Translations under genes and position numbers: made by a program | Part shown: positions 24,292 through 36,021 of the stretch, in pieces | Layout of the letters: every line of letters starts with the position of its first letter | Position numbering within the stretch: the stretch's first letter is position 1 | Source of the DNA: Larimichthys crocea | Lineage: Eukaryota; Chordata; Actinopteri; Sciaenidae | NCBI RefSeq assembly: GCF_000972845.2 | Contig: NC_040033.1 | Span: 1 to 64,000, forward strand | Length of the DNA: 64,000 bases | Direction: 5' to 3' | Notes under the pieces: generated by a model | What the model was told of the DNA's origin: nothing | Database searches by the model: none | What the model saw: only the letters and a program-made list of their open reading frames with translations

Positions 24292-24344
24292 CTAAAACCT
24301 CCTGCAGACCACCAGGCTCTGCTCTCTGTCTGTGGTCCTGACCT
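24292..24344 (-). pseudogene. Truncated 5' stub of an NLR FISNA exon
   Basis: On the minus strand a splice acceptor ATTACAG at 24345-24351 leads into AGGTCAGGACCACAGACAG and about 50 further bases identical to the start of the plus-strand exon at 12768. The match stops after TAGAGGTTTTAGA-type sequence, and the rest of FISNA-NACHT is absent. The right-arm NLR copy is therefore headless. Confidence 0.8.
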
Positions 24345-24979
24345 CTGTAATCACAACAATGTTTTTATTCCTTTCACATAAATCACTGCTGAATTATTAA
24401 TATACAAGTCTCACGACACAAATTGCTGTTACTGATAGTTTGGTGGTTAGGGCAGAATTGTGAATGGGGTGTGGGCAGAATTGACAGATGTCATCTAGCT
24501 CCTTTACAACCAACCGTGGCCTCTCCCTTTATGTAGAGACCTGCTATTGCAGGTGCAGGGGGAGATAGTTCATCCTCACCCACAGTGCCTGGTGCTCTGG
24601 GCTTAGCTTGTGAAAGGCTAAACCTGAATTTAGTTGGACTTCCACAGAATGTCATTGCAACCATTCAGAATGCTAGAGCCTCATCCACCAGGTCGAAATG
24701 GTGTGTGTTTGAGGTCTGGTGTTCAAGGTCACAGTATGTGCCTTTCCAGTGTTCAGTGCCCATAATTCTCGGCTTTCTGCAAGATTTGCTGGATAAGGGA
24801 AAAGCCTTCTACATGGTAAGGTTTGATGGTAAGGCTGCGGGACAACATCCTAACCTTGTTAACTGTTTTATGAAAGGGGCTCGTCGTCTACGACCGGTTT
24901 AAAAACAGCTTGTGGAATTTGTCAACTGTTTTGGTCTCACCCACCATTTGAGCCTCTAGATCGAGTAGATCTGAAGGGT

Positions 24980-25467
24980 TTTTTGTGGGCATGTTTTTCC
25001 TCACTCGAACCGAGGGTCTAAGGACAGAGGGTGTCACTCCCTGTACAGATTGTAAAGCCCTCGGAGGCAAATGTACTTTGTGACTTTGGGCTATACAGTC
25101 GTCGCTCGCTATAACGTGGTTCACTTTTCGCGGACTCGCTGTTTCGTGGATTTTTTTGTGTGTAATTTTGCATGCTTTTTTTACAGCGTACTGTACAGTA
25201 TGCACAGTACGCTGTAACACGCATTGTGTTCTGCATCCTAAATTGGCTAAGGGAGAACCGCACATGTGTTCTGCGTCCTGATTAACTAAGGGAGTACTGT
25301 ACAAAATGTGTGTAAAAAAGTGTATAAAAGTGTGTGGTTAGGGGTTTTACTGCCTTAAAACATGTATAATAATTGTAAAATCGTTTATTGCGGGTTATTT
25401 TTAGAACGTATCCCCCGCGATAAACGAGGGACCACTGTACAAATAAAATCTTATTTGATTTGAAGGT
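24980..25467 (+). mobile_element. SINE/LINE-tail element inserted in the DIRS1-like gene (right arm)
   Basis: Flanked by TGAAGG(G)T at about 24972-24979 and TGAAGGT at 25461-25467, a target duplication of the recombinase codons for LKV. The body contains CTCGAACCGAGGGTCTAAGG and the GGGCTATA...CAAATAAAATCTTATTTGA tail seen across fish genomes. The tail is split by the pogo-like MITE. Confidence 0.65.
25096..25437. mobile_element. pogo/Tigger-like MITE (right arm)
   Basis: A TA target on each side, with inverted ends CAGTCGTCGCTCGCTATAAC and CGATAAACGAGGGACCACTG. It is 342 bp and non-coding. It contains the self-complementary stretch AGCGTACTGTACAGTATGC near 25185-25203. Confidence 0.85.
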
Positions 25468-26215
25468 GCTCTCTTTTAACACAGCTCTTTTGTTGGCGCT
25501 GGCTTCTGCTAAGCAGGTCAGCGCTATGGTGCTCCAACATAATTCGGCCTTTGTACCTAAGAACCATACTTTGGTGTGTTTTCCCCTTGACCTGTTGGCT
25601 TTTTACCCTCCTCCTTTCTCCTCCTTGGGGCAGGAGCATTTGCGTGCCTTATGTCCAGTGCGTGCATTATGCATCTATGTGGACAGGATGGCGACATCCT
25701 GGGCCCTGTTCAGAGGTGTGTCTATCCAAGATACTGTATATGCTTGGCGGTCATTTGGCTTCGCTTCATACATTTGCAAGGTTCTATGCCCTGGACATCA
25801 TAGCAACTCTTTTGGAGCATACCATGCTGAGTGTGGGCTCTTCTGAGGGTCACGATGCGTCGGTCTCATAATTGGCAGTCGGTCTTCAGGATGAGCTTGT
25901 CTGGCAATACGGGAGTCAGTATATCCCCATAGTGAGATACCGAACAAATGTTTGAAAGAGAACTTTAGGTTACAAGGGTAACTCGGTTCTCTGGTAACAT
26001 GAGTGAGGTATCTCACCGGACCACCATCCTTGCGTGAAGTGAGGAAAAGGTGTGCTTATCATGAATGAGCCAGTGACGCTGCATCATCCCCTTTTGTAGG
26101 GAGAGGATGTCCCTCTTAACGATGCAGTCATCACGTCTGCCAGCCAAATGGACTGGCATAATGTTATTGGACTTCTGAGGACTATGCAGTTTCTGAGGAA
26201 AAAACATGCTGACTG

Positions 26216-26320
26216 TACTATTGTTGTCAAGGAGCTTGTATTTCAGTTGAGCATGTTTCCTTTATCTCTGATGTTTCATGATTTAATACATCAATATCTG
26301 ACATATTATTCCTTTAAATT
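26216..26320. mobile_element. End fragment of the TTAA-flanked MITE
   Basis: The last ~100 bp of the MITE, ending ATTATTCCTTTAA, directly follow the DIRS1-like remnant. The matching left-arm fragment is 10816-10928. The DIRS1-like element probably inserted into this MITE. Confidence 0.65.
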
Positions 26321-26397
26321 ATCAAGCCACAGGTCTCACTACACAAATTGCTGTTACTGAGAGTTTGATAGTTAAAATTAGTTGGTAGTTCTCTTAC

Positions 26398-26517
26398 TGT
26401 GTGTTTGATGGTCCAGGTTCATTACTGAAGTTTGGAGGAATACCACTGGACCAGTCACTGTTTATAGACAGACAGCTAGACATTGGAGGCTCTGCTCTCT
26501 GTCTGTGGTCCTGACCT
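26398..26517 (-). CDS. NLR N-terminal repeat exon, right-arm copy 1
   Basis: Minus strand: acceptor TGTTTACAG, exon AGGTCAGGACC through AAACACACA, donor GTAAGAG. 120 nt with phase-2 borders, encoding the SPMSS-LSINSDWSSGIPPNF-type module. It belongs to the headless inverted NLR copy. Confidence 0.7.
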
Positions 26518-26646
26518 CTGTAAACACAAAGATGTTTTTATTCCTTTCAGGCAAATCACTGCTGAATTATTAATACACAAGTCTCATGTTACAAATTGAT
26601 GTTACTGATAGTTTTGTGGTTAAAAATTAGTTGGTAGTTCTCTTAC

Positions 26647-26766
26647 TGTGTGTTTGATGGTCCAGGTTCATTACTGAAGTTTGGAGGAATACCACTGGAC
26701 CAGTCACTGTTTATAGACAGACGGCGGGCCATTGGAGACTCTGCTCTGTTTGTATGGTCCTGCTCT
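26647..26766 (-). CDS. NLR N-terminal repeat exon, right-arm copy 2
   Basis: Acceptor TGTTTACAG, exon AGAGCAGGACC through CACACA, donor GTAAGAG. It reads MARRLSINSDWSSGIPPNF and NEPGPSNT. 120 nt with no indel against the consensus, so this is one of the cleanest modules. Confidence 0.75.
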
Positions 26767-26810
26767 CTGTAAACACAAAGATGTTTTTATTCCTTTCAGG
26801 TTAATCACTG

Positions 26811-27417
26811 TTAAAGGAACAATATGTAACTTTGCTTGTAACAGTGACATCTAGTGGTTAGAAGTCAGTACTGCAGTCCAAATTCAAACTGAAGAATCGT
26901 CTCCTCCCACCCCTTCCTCCCCAGACTTGAAGATACAGGTTGCCAGATTGAAAACACTACCGACACTATGGTAGATTATTGATGGCAGCCTAAATAATGT
27001 AAAATACTTATTTTCTGTGTTGTGATTCACTGGAAATGATTTTAAAATGAAATATAGTGAAATCTTAAACAGACGCTCTGGGTTCTTCTGTCTTTAACTT
27101 TCAAATGATCTCCAATATTTACTGTGTTTTACCATGTTTCTGCACATGGAGATTTTTAGGTTGGGTAGAATCTAATGTTATAACTCTGTTGATCCACTTT
27201 GTTTGCATCCATGGCTGCAGTACGTTTAATATCTGGCAACCCAGAGCGTCAACATGGGTGTGTGCAGATCACACAGGATAAAAAAATAATTTCAAAAGAA
27301 GAAACAAGCTGACTGTACTAATGTTGTCAAGGAGCTTGTATTTCAGTTGAGCATGTTTCCTTTATCTCTGATGTTTCATGATTTAATACATCAATATCTG
27401 ACATATTGTTCCTTTAA
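26811..27417. mobile_element. TTAA-flanked MITE (right arm, best copy)
   Basis: 607 bp from TTAA at 26811 to TTAA at 27414-27417. The inverted ends are AGGAACAATATGT and ACATATTGTTCCT. No open frame. It lies between two NLR repeat exons. Partial copies start at 30260 and 36288. Confidence 0.8.
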
Positions 27418-27497
27418 ATTATCAAGTCACAGGTCTCACTACACAAATTGCAATTACTGAGAGTTTGGTTGTTAAAATTAGTTGGTAGTTCTCTTAC

Positions 27498-27616
27498 TGT
27501 GTGTTTGATGGTCCAGGTTCATTACTGAAGTTTGGAGGAATACCACTGGACCAGTCACTGTTTATAGACAGACGGCGGGCCATTGGAGACTTGCTCTCTG
27601 TCTGTGGTCCTGCTCT
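27498..27616 (-). CDS. NLR N-terminal repeat exon, right-arm copy 3
   Basis: The same module, with acceptor GTTTACAG altered by one base, exon AGAGCAGGACC to CACACA, and donor GTAAGAG. 119 nt, so one base is missing. Confidence 0.7.
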
Positions 27617-27719
27617 CTGTAAACCAAGATGTTTTTATTCCTTTCAGGTATCACTGTTGTTATAATTGTTCCTTTAATTATCAAGCCACAGGGAAAAAAG
27701 TAACTGGCAATTCTCTTAC

Positions 27720-27847
27720 TTGTGTCTGAGGGTCCAGTTCATCACTGAACTCTAGAAAGTCATCTTGACATGCCACTCTTCATGGACAGACAGCTGGACA
27801 TTGGAGACTTTGCTCTGGTCCTCTCCTCGTCCTCCACAGTCACTCAT
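27720..27847 (-). pseudogene. NLR start exon, right-arm copy A (frame-damaged)
   Basis: Minus-strand ATG at 27845-27847 gives MSD, then a small deletion shifts the frame. The out-of-frame continuation still aligns with the intact copy at 30535-30674, through the donor next to 27719. Confidence 0.65.
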
Positions 27848-30249
27848 CTTCTGCATTTCGAAGGGCGTTGAGGTAAATATGTAATGTGTGCAAGCTGTAC
27901 AAACTGAAGACGATAAGACAAACAGGTAAAACAAGACGCAGAGGAGGAGCGTGTGGGAATAGAGATGAAGTTTATTTAAAGACATGTTAATATTTTAACA
28001 GTGATCTAAACCTTTGACAACCATCATTTAATCTACAGAGGTCAAACACAACATCCTTAATGTGTGTACAGTTAATCTAAATAACAGAGCTTTGGTCTGC
28101 ATGAGATGTTTTATTAAGGCTGTAATTAGTGGTAACGTTTAATGTTTAACTGTCAAATATTTGATCAGATGACCTGAAGTGGAAGAAAAATTCAATCCTG
28201 TCAAACAAACCCACTGTCATCTTCATCAGTGTGAGAGAAAGAGTAACACTGACTGAGCTCAGAACACGAGAATCATGACAAACAAGTCTGTTCACGTTCA
28301 GCCTGAGAACAGAGGAAGTATCACACACACACACCAACAGTATCCAGTGTAAAGAACCCATCCAGACCGGATCAGTTTTCTTGAATCTGTGCTTGTTCTC
28401 TTGAGTTAGCATACCTTTAATGGTGTATTATTCAGCCAATCCAGCTGTATTCACAGAGGAATCTGACAGAAACAGTAACAAGTTTGATTAACACTCACTC
28501 TGCCTTTAATTTCTTATAATATATCTTTCATGTACAGTACCTCCCCTCACTAGAAATCACACTACTTTTTATTCAAGTCTCTCAGCTTAAATAAGTCCAA
28601 CTAGAATAGAGTTAAGATTACTGCTCAGCAAACTTAACCTAGTCACTGGATTTACCTACCTTGACAAGGTTTCTGGTTGTAGATCAGTGGAAGAAGAATT
28701 TGGTAATGCTCAACTTCTAAATGTGAGCATTGTTCGTGGACCCCAGAAGAATTTGTTCCTGATCAACTCTTTTGTTAAAAGCACATTTGATCATGAATCA
28801 TTTTAATCGCTGATTCTGGGCTGCAGCTGTTTTGTTGTTTCTGTCTTCAGTTCTGACCTTGGTTAACCGGCCTCTGTTGGGGGTTCTAGTTGTGTTTTAT
28901 TCTTTTCTGTTCACCGTTGCCACGCAGCACTGAAACCTGTCAGACAACATTTTCATCCGCTGACTGTGAGCGTGAAGCTGCTTTGTTGTCAAAATATTCA
29001 GATAATGTCCCATGATCAGTTGTTTCTGTGGCAACAAGAAAGAATGATGGGACAGTTTTGTCCTGTGTGGGGGACCATCAGTCAAACTCATATGTAATAT
29101 AACTCTCAGGGTGCTGGTCTGAGAGACCCGTCTGGATCTGAAGAACATTGACTCCTCTGTGAGTTTTTGTGTGTTAACACAGCCTGTAATGACCCACACT
29201 CTGACTGTGGCTGTTTGGATTACCAATGTCGCTTTAAATTAATTAATGGAACTTTGCAGGTAACTCTGACACCTAGTGGCAAGATTGGTACTGCTACAGA
29301 AGAGGAGAGAGATATTATAAGTCACAGCGGTAATTATATTGTTTAATATGGAAGTTGCATTGACGTTAACGAGCTGTCAGCACACAGAAACAATGTTCAA
29401 TGACAGAGTTTGATCAAACGTTCTTTCAGTGTCTTTTCCCAGTTAACTTCCATTAAAAATCTTAATTAGTTTTCCTTGTGAGTCAAACTTTACTGAACTT
29501 TAATGTGAATAAAGTAAGTTATTTAAAAATATGTTTTCTTAAGTCTCCTTCATGTAAAAAGTGGTAAATGTACATTATTACAGTTCCCTGTTTGTCTGTT
29601 GAAACACACTCAGCTAGGTTGATGCAGCAGCGCCACCTGCTGTCCAAACAACACCTTCATCTGTTGTACAGTCCACTGCCCTTCTCTTGCAGTACCTCGG
29701 TCGTCCATCAGGAGGCAGTATAACTCCACAGAGAGATCAACCTGCCAGGTGTTTCTCAACCTCCATCTTTGTGTCTTCCCTTCTTTGTTTCCTTTCTCTC
29801 TCCTCCCTCCTCTTTCCTCATCTCTTCCTTCCTTGTTTATTATTGAATTTGATCCAGAAATTAGTGATTAAGACGAGGATGACTGAAATTTGAGGTAGTG
29901 TGCGTCACAGAGTGAGTGTGTGTGTGTGTATGTGTGTGTGTGTGTTGTGTGTGTGTGTGTGTGTGGTGTGTGTGTGTGTGTGTGTGTTATCAGTGAGTGT
30001 CAGCCGGCTCTCTGCTTTGTTTTTAGGTCACTTTTCAAAACCGACTCTCCTTAAATCAGTCTGAAAGCAGCTCGGCTCTCTAAATGAGAAACAATTAGTG
30101 CGGGCTTGACATTCAACTCCTTCCTCTCTTTCATTCCTTCTCTTCCTTTTCTCTGTCTGTCCTCTTGCTCACGTCAACAGCCTCTCTCTCTTCTTCTGTC
30201 GCTCCTCGCTTCTGGGCTTTCTGTCTCTGCTCAACCCTGCAGAGACAGA
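27848..30249. repeat. Upstream unit copy A (partial), no gene recognised
   Basis: Matches about 30675-33050 and 37026-39370 in direct orientation and 5950-8300 in reverse. It ends at the N gap. It holds a CTCF-like pair and a GT tract (about 29918-29990). Confidence 0.75.
29625..29720. promoter_or_regulatory. Paired divergent CTCF-like motifs (copy A)
   Basis: GGACAGCAGGTGGCGCTGCT on the minus strand at about 29625-29645 and CCATCAGGAGGCAGTA on the plus strand at 29705-29720. Both fit the CTCF core well, and they point away from each other about 60 bases apart. The motif pair is kept in every copy of the unit. Confidence 0.45.
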
Positions 30250-30259
30250 NNNNNNNNNN
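30250..30259. other. Assembly gap (10 N) at a repeat junction
   Basis: Ten N join two non-adjacent parts of the repeated unit. The sequence before continues copy A, and the sequence after matches 26978 onward. Confidence 0.99.
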
Positions 30260-30534
30260 TATTGATGGCAGCCTAAATAATGTAAAATACTTATTTTCTG
30301 TGTTGTGATTCACTGGAAATGATTTTAAAATGAAATATAGTGAAATCTTAAACAGACGCTCTGGGTCCTTCTGTCTTTAACTTTTTTTATGGTCCAGCTC
30401 TCTGTAAACACAAAGATGTTTGACAGATGACAAAGATGACATGGTCATTTTATGATTTAATACATTATTATCTGACATATTGTTCCTTTAAATGATCAAT
30501 ACACAGGTTAAAAAGTAACTGGCAATTCTCTTAC

Positions 30535-30674
30535 TTTGTGTCTGAGGGTCCAGGTTCATCACTGAACTGTAGAGGAAGACCTTTAGACCGGTCACTCTTC
30601 ATAGACAGACAGCTGGACATTGGAGACTTTGCTCTGTCCTCCTCATCCTCCACACTGTCACTCATCTTCTGCAT
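30535..30674 (-). CDS. NLR start exon, copy B (intact)
   Basis: Open from ATG at 30672-30674 (MQK) or 30663-30665 (MSD) to the donor CACAAA|GTAAGAG. It reads MSDSVEDEEDRAKSPMSSC, then LSMKSDRSKGLPLQF and DEPGPSDTK. This acidic N-terminus followed by an SPxSSCLSMKSD module is typical of percomorph NLRC3-like proteins. The exon ends in phase 2 (AA), ready to join A-GAG-CAG of a repeat exon. It is the only undamaged start exon in the window. The second ATG is the more likely start, since MSD is the conserved beginning. The gene it heads is truncated at 24292 if the assembly is right. Confidence 0.8.
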
Positions 30675-32513
30675 TTCAGAGGGTGTTGAGGTAAATATGT
30701 AATGTGTGCAAGCTGTACAACCTGAAGATGATGAAGACAAACAGGTAAAACAAGACGCAGAGGAGAAGCGTGTGGGAATAGAGATGAAGTTATTTTAAAG
30801 ACATGTTAATATTTAACAGTGATCCTGAACCTTTGACCAACCATCATTTAATCTACAGAGGTACAACACAATATCCTGAATGTGTGTACAGTTAATCTAA
30901 ATAACAGAGCTTTGGTCTGCATGAGATGTTTTATTAAGGCTGTAATTAGTGGTAACGTTTAATGTTTAACTGTCAAAATATTTGATCAGATGTACCTGAA
31001 GTGGAAGAAATATACTGACTATAAAATTCAATCCTGTAAAACAAACCCACTGTCATCTTCAGTCAGTGTGAGAGAAGCAGTAACACTGACTGTGAGCTCA
31101 GAACACGAGAATCATGACAAACAAGTCTGTTCACGTTTCAGCCTGAGAACAGAGGAAGTATCACACACACACCAACAGTATCCAGTGTAAAGAACCCATC
31201 CAGAACCGGATCAGTTTTCTTTAAATCTGTGCTTGTTCTCTTTAGTTAGCATTACCTTTAATGTGTATTATTCAGCCAATCACGCTGTATTCACAGAGGA
31301 ATCTGACAGTAAGACAGTAATGTTGGATTAACACTCACTCTGCCTCTTAATTTCTTTATTATTATATATCTTTCATGTACAGTACCTCCCCTCACTAGAA
31401 ATCACACCTACTTTTTATTCAAGTCTCAGCTTAAATAAGTCAAACTAGAATAGAGTTAAGATTACTGCTCAGCAAACTTAACCTAGTCATCTGGATTTAC
31501 CTACCTTGAACAAGGTTTCTGGTTGTAGATCAGTGGAAGAAGAATTTGGTAATGCTCAACTTCTAAATGTGAGCATTGTTCGTGGACCCCAGAAGAATTT
31601 GTTCCTGATCAACTCTTTTGTTAAAAGCACATTTGATCATGAATTCATTTTAATCTGCTGATTCTGGGCTGCAGCTGTTTTGTTGTTTCTGTCTTCAGTT
31701 CTGACCTTGGTTAACCGGCCTCTGTTGTGGTTCTAGTTGTGTTTTATTCTTTTCTGTTCACCTGTTGCCACGCAGCACTGAAACCTGTCAGACAACATTT
31801 TAATCCGCTGACTGTGAGCTGAAGCTGCTTTGTTGTCAAAATATTCAGATAATGTCCCATGATCAGATTGTTTCTGTGGCAACAAGAAAGAATGATGGGA
31901 CAGTTTGTCCTGTGTGGGGACCATCAGTCACACTCATATGTAATAATAACTCTTCAGGGTGCTGGTCTGAGAGACCCGTCTGGATCTGAAGACTTCAGGG
32001 TGCTGGTCTGAGAGACCCGTCTGGATCTGAAGAACAGTGACTCCTCTGTGTAGTTTTTGTGTATTAACACAGCCTGTAATGACTCCACACTCCGACTGTG
32101 GCTGTTTGGATTACCAATGTCACTTTAAAATAAATGGAACTTTGCATGTAACTCTGACATCTAGTGGCTAAAATTGGTACTGCTACAGAGAGAGAGAGAT
32201 AAGTCACAGCTGTAATTATATTGTTTTAATATTGAAGTTGCATTGACGTTAACGAGCTGTCAGCACACAGAAACAATGTTCAATGACAGAGTTTGATCAA
32301 ACGTTACTTTCAGTGTCTTTTCCCAGTTAACTCTCATTAAAAGTCTTTAATTAGTTTTCCTTTGAGTCAAACTTTACTGAACTTTAATGTGAAGTAAACT
32401 AAGTTATTTAAAAAATATGTTTTCTTAAAGTCTCCTTCATGTAAAAAGTGGTAAATGTACATTATTACAGTTCCCTGTTTCTCTGTCTGAAACACACTCA
32501 GCTGATTGTTGAT

Positions 32514-32611
32514 GCAGCAGCGCCACCTGCTGTCCAAACCAACACACTTCATCTGTTGTACAGTCCACTGCCCTTCTCTTGCAGTACCTCTGTCGTCCAT
32601 CAGGAGGCAGT
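32514..32611. promoter_or_regulatory. Paired divergent CTCF-like motifs (copy B)
   Basis: The minus-strand motif is at about 32514-32535, and the plus-strand motif CCATCAGGAGGCAGT at 32597-32611. Both are identical in core to copy A. Confidence 0.45.
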
Positions 32612-32808
32612 ATAACTCCACAGAGAGATCAACCTGCCAGGTGTTTCTCACCTCTCATCTTTGTTCTTCCTCTTCTTTGTTTCCTTTCTCTCTCCTCCTC
32701 TCCTCTTTCCTCATCTCTTCCTTCCTTGTTTATTATTTGAATTTGATCCAGAAATTATGATGATTAAGACGAGGATGACTGAAAATTTGAGGTAGTGTGC
32801 GTCACAGA

Positions 32809-32857
<49 letters not shown>

Positions 32858-33649
32858 CAGTGAGTGTCAGGCGGCTCTCTGCTTTGTTTTTAGGTCACTT
32901 TTACACCGACTCTCCTTAAATCAGTCTGAAAGCAGCTCTGCTCTCTAAAATAGAAACAATTAGTGCGGGCTTGACATTCAACTCTTCCTCTCTTTCATTC
33001 CTCCTTCCTTTCTTTCTGTCTCTGGCTCAACCTGCAGACAGACGCCTCATCAACACATATCAGCTTTGCCTTGTTTATTTCTGATGTTAATAATACTGAT
33101 TTGTCCAGAGAGAATGAAAAACATTTGTTTTGTATCCATAAAGATCTAAATAACAGAAAATCTACATTAACGATTCACTGCAGTTCCTCTAACGTCCACC
33201 TGAGGCTGGCTCCAGAAGTGAGTCAGTCTCCATAAGTCCCCATGTTCAAATGTCCAACTTCACAGCAGAAATAAACATGTTTACAGCCTGGTACAAAAAA
33301 CAGTTTTGGTCTCTGTAGCTAATTTCCCCGTTCATGACAACTGTACTGAGGGTGAATTTATATACAACTCACCTGTTCACATTATATTAAGGCTTAAAGT
33401 TATGCAGGGTTAAGAGCGTGGACGCTTTGACTGACAGGTGGGCGTGGTTTACAGGTCTTCATTCAGCTCACCTGAGCTCCACCTGTGGAAGCAGGACGAG
33501 CAGAGCGAACACACTCAGGTTTCAAACAGTCAGCGGTCATGACGTACTTTATCTGAAATAAAGAGGTTCAGATGAGAGTCTGTTGGTTTGATTATTAATT
33601 AAAAAAAAAACAAGACCAAAATTTCATAATCAAAGATCACAAATTAAAT

Positions 33650-33689
<40 letters not shown>

Positions 33690-33786
33690 GGACATCCCTC
33701 TGGAGAGTGAGGTCAGGGAACACACTCATATTTCCCAGTCGACCGCCACGAGACCTCATCAACACTTTGCTGCCATGGTGACGGAG

Positions 33787-33841
<55 letters not shown>

Positions 33842-33953
33842 ATGGGACTCCCTAACAGTTCCTACAAAGGATGGAGAGGAGAGACGGAGGAGAAGTCAGA
33901 GGCAGGAGAGGATGATCTGAACAATCACACAACCCACTGTCACTGTTGTCATG

Positions 33954-34001
<48 letters not shown>

Positions 34002-34519
34002 CATGACTAAGCCCATGAAGAAACACCTGACATCACAGACTCACTCCTTTGTGCTGTGTCAGCAATTGTCCTTATACTTAGTGTGTGTGCATGTATGTGT
34101 GTGTGTGTGTGTGTGTTTGACTGGTGTCACTCTTTGATGCTAACGAGCAGAGAGAGGCAGTCAGACTGAACACACACACACACACACACACACACAGATG
34201 AAGATGATTAAAGACAAAGCAACAGTTGCTCTCGATGTTTGTCAGATGATTAAAGACAAAGCAACAGTTGCTCTCGATGTTTGTCGATATTCAGCTGATC
34301 ACGTGTCTGAAGAAGCTTAGCCAACATATCAATCATTTCAAATTCATTGTTAATTAATTAGTAACTCAATACTTTTATCTAATTGGTAATATTAACGATT
34401 CGCTGCAATTCTGCAGTGCACACACACATCTTTATATAATCAGGCACACACACACACACACACACTCTGCTGACCTGAGTTGACACCTGTCAGTTTGTTT
34501 TAAAAGTTAAATAGACCAC

Positions 34520-34575
<56 letters not shown>

Positions 34576-34963
34576 AGTGCGGCCCCACAGGGAGGGAAAA
34601 TACCCACAATCCCACAGGAGGGGCTGACCCTGTGCAGGGTGAAGTGTGTGTCACAGTCTAGTCAATAGGTTTGTCTTTGTTTCATCACATTGTTCAAAAT
34701 AAAATAAAACAGAAGTTAATGAGTAATATGCAGTATATAATAATAGCAGCAGGTGTACTGCATGGATGAATTACTAGTGTAACAATGCAAAGAAGACTTC
34801 TTCCTCTTCCCACACACACACTAACACTGCTCCCGGAGCTCACAGTCCGGCTAATAAACTGAGATAACATGAGCTAACAGCAGCTACAGTTGGCATTTAA
34901 TTGGATTCTTGGCAGAAAGACAGCTGGGGAAGCTCCACTTAACATATGCTGAGGAACTCTGCC

Positions 34964-35031
<68 letters not shown>

Positions 35032-35201
35032 TGCGCCCACACAGTTACATAACCAAGTAAACAGGAAGTCAGCACAAACAAACACACACACATGCACACT
35101 TGTGTCTCTTCCTCTCTCTGTCTGTGTTAAGCGCCTTGCTCAAGGGCAACAAGGCAGTTCAGAGAGGACAGTCTGTGTGTGTGTGTGTGTGCGTGTGTGT
35201 G

Positions 35202-35245
<44 letters not shown>
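33650..35245. repeat. Cluster of CA/GT microsatellites (copy B)
   Basis: At least nine tracts, including GT at about 33651-33688, CA at 33790-33839, GT at 33956-33999, CA at 34526-34573, GT at 34967-35027 and GT at 35176-35244. The intervening spacers match the left arm and copy C. Tract lengths differ between copies. Confidence 0.9.
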
Positions 35246-35807
35246 AGACGAGAAGGCAAACAGATTCATTGATTTATTGATCACTCCATTCATAGAAGAT
35301 GAATCAGATGAACGTTTTAGCTTCTCAGATGTGAAGATTTGATCCCCTTCTCGTTCTTATGTGACAGTAAACTAAACAAACTGTTGGTCAGATTAAAACA
35401 CATCATCGTAACCATTTCACTGGCACAGACACATTTCCTTTGGTGTTAAATCCTTTTATATGTTTCCCAAGTAGAATGAAAGACAAACATGTTTAATGTT
35501 AGGAGGAGGGGTGGAAACAAAGAGAAAGAAACACAACAGCAGCAGCTTCTAATGTCATCCTCAATCTGCTCTGACACACACACAGAGTCAGGCAGCATTA
35601 CATCATGAGTTCAGCTTCATGACACAAGTGGGCAGCGTTAGTGAGCGTGGCATGGCGAGGCGAACCTGCATCGAACCGCACAGAGACGTATGTAGACGAG
35701 CATGCAGACTCTAGGTAGTGTGCAAAGGGGGCATGCCATGAGAGACACCTGACACCATGAACATGTCCATCAGTATGAGAGAACAGTTATGATGGTAGTG
35801 TTTTATT

Positions 35808-35900
35808 CTGTTTGTGTTTATATGTGTGGTATTTATTCAGTTTGTGTTTATATGTTTGGTATTTATTCAGTTTGTGTTTATATGTGTGGTATTTATTCAG
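35808..35900 (+). repeat. Contracted minisatellite (3-4 units)
   Basis: The same TTTATATGTGTGGTATTTAT-type unit as 41985-42990, but only three to four units, with both flanks conserved. Confidence 0.9.
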
Positions 35901-35984
35901 AGAGTTCAAAGCATTAATTTTTTGTCTAATTTGAGTAAAGCAACCTTGGTTGTTGTCACATGATCTTTGGTAAACACACACAGA

Positions 35985-36021
<37 letters not shown>

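Larger units (their letters stand above)
24440..26215 (+). mobile_element. DIRS1-like tyrosine recombinase remnant (right arm)
   Basis: The better-preserved copy. 24585-24900 encodes the core-binding part (LGLACERLNL, VIATIQNARASSTRSKWCVF, FLQDLLDKGKAF, GQHPNLVNCFMKGARR). Then comes the nested insertion, then LSFNTALLLALASAKQVSAM (25463-25525) and LCPVRALCIYVDR joined directly to MATSWALFRGVSIQD (25645-25735). The last part includes ARFYALD, where the nucleophilic tyrosine would lie. The first catalytic arginine is read as Q in both arms, and the H-x-x-R box is deleted. Only the recombinase part of a DIRS element (gag, RT/RNase H, methyltransferase-like, YR) is left. Confidence 0.8.
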
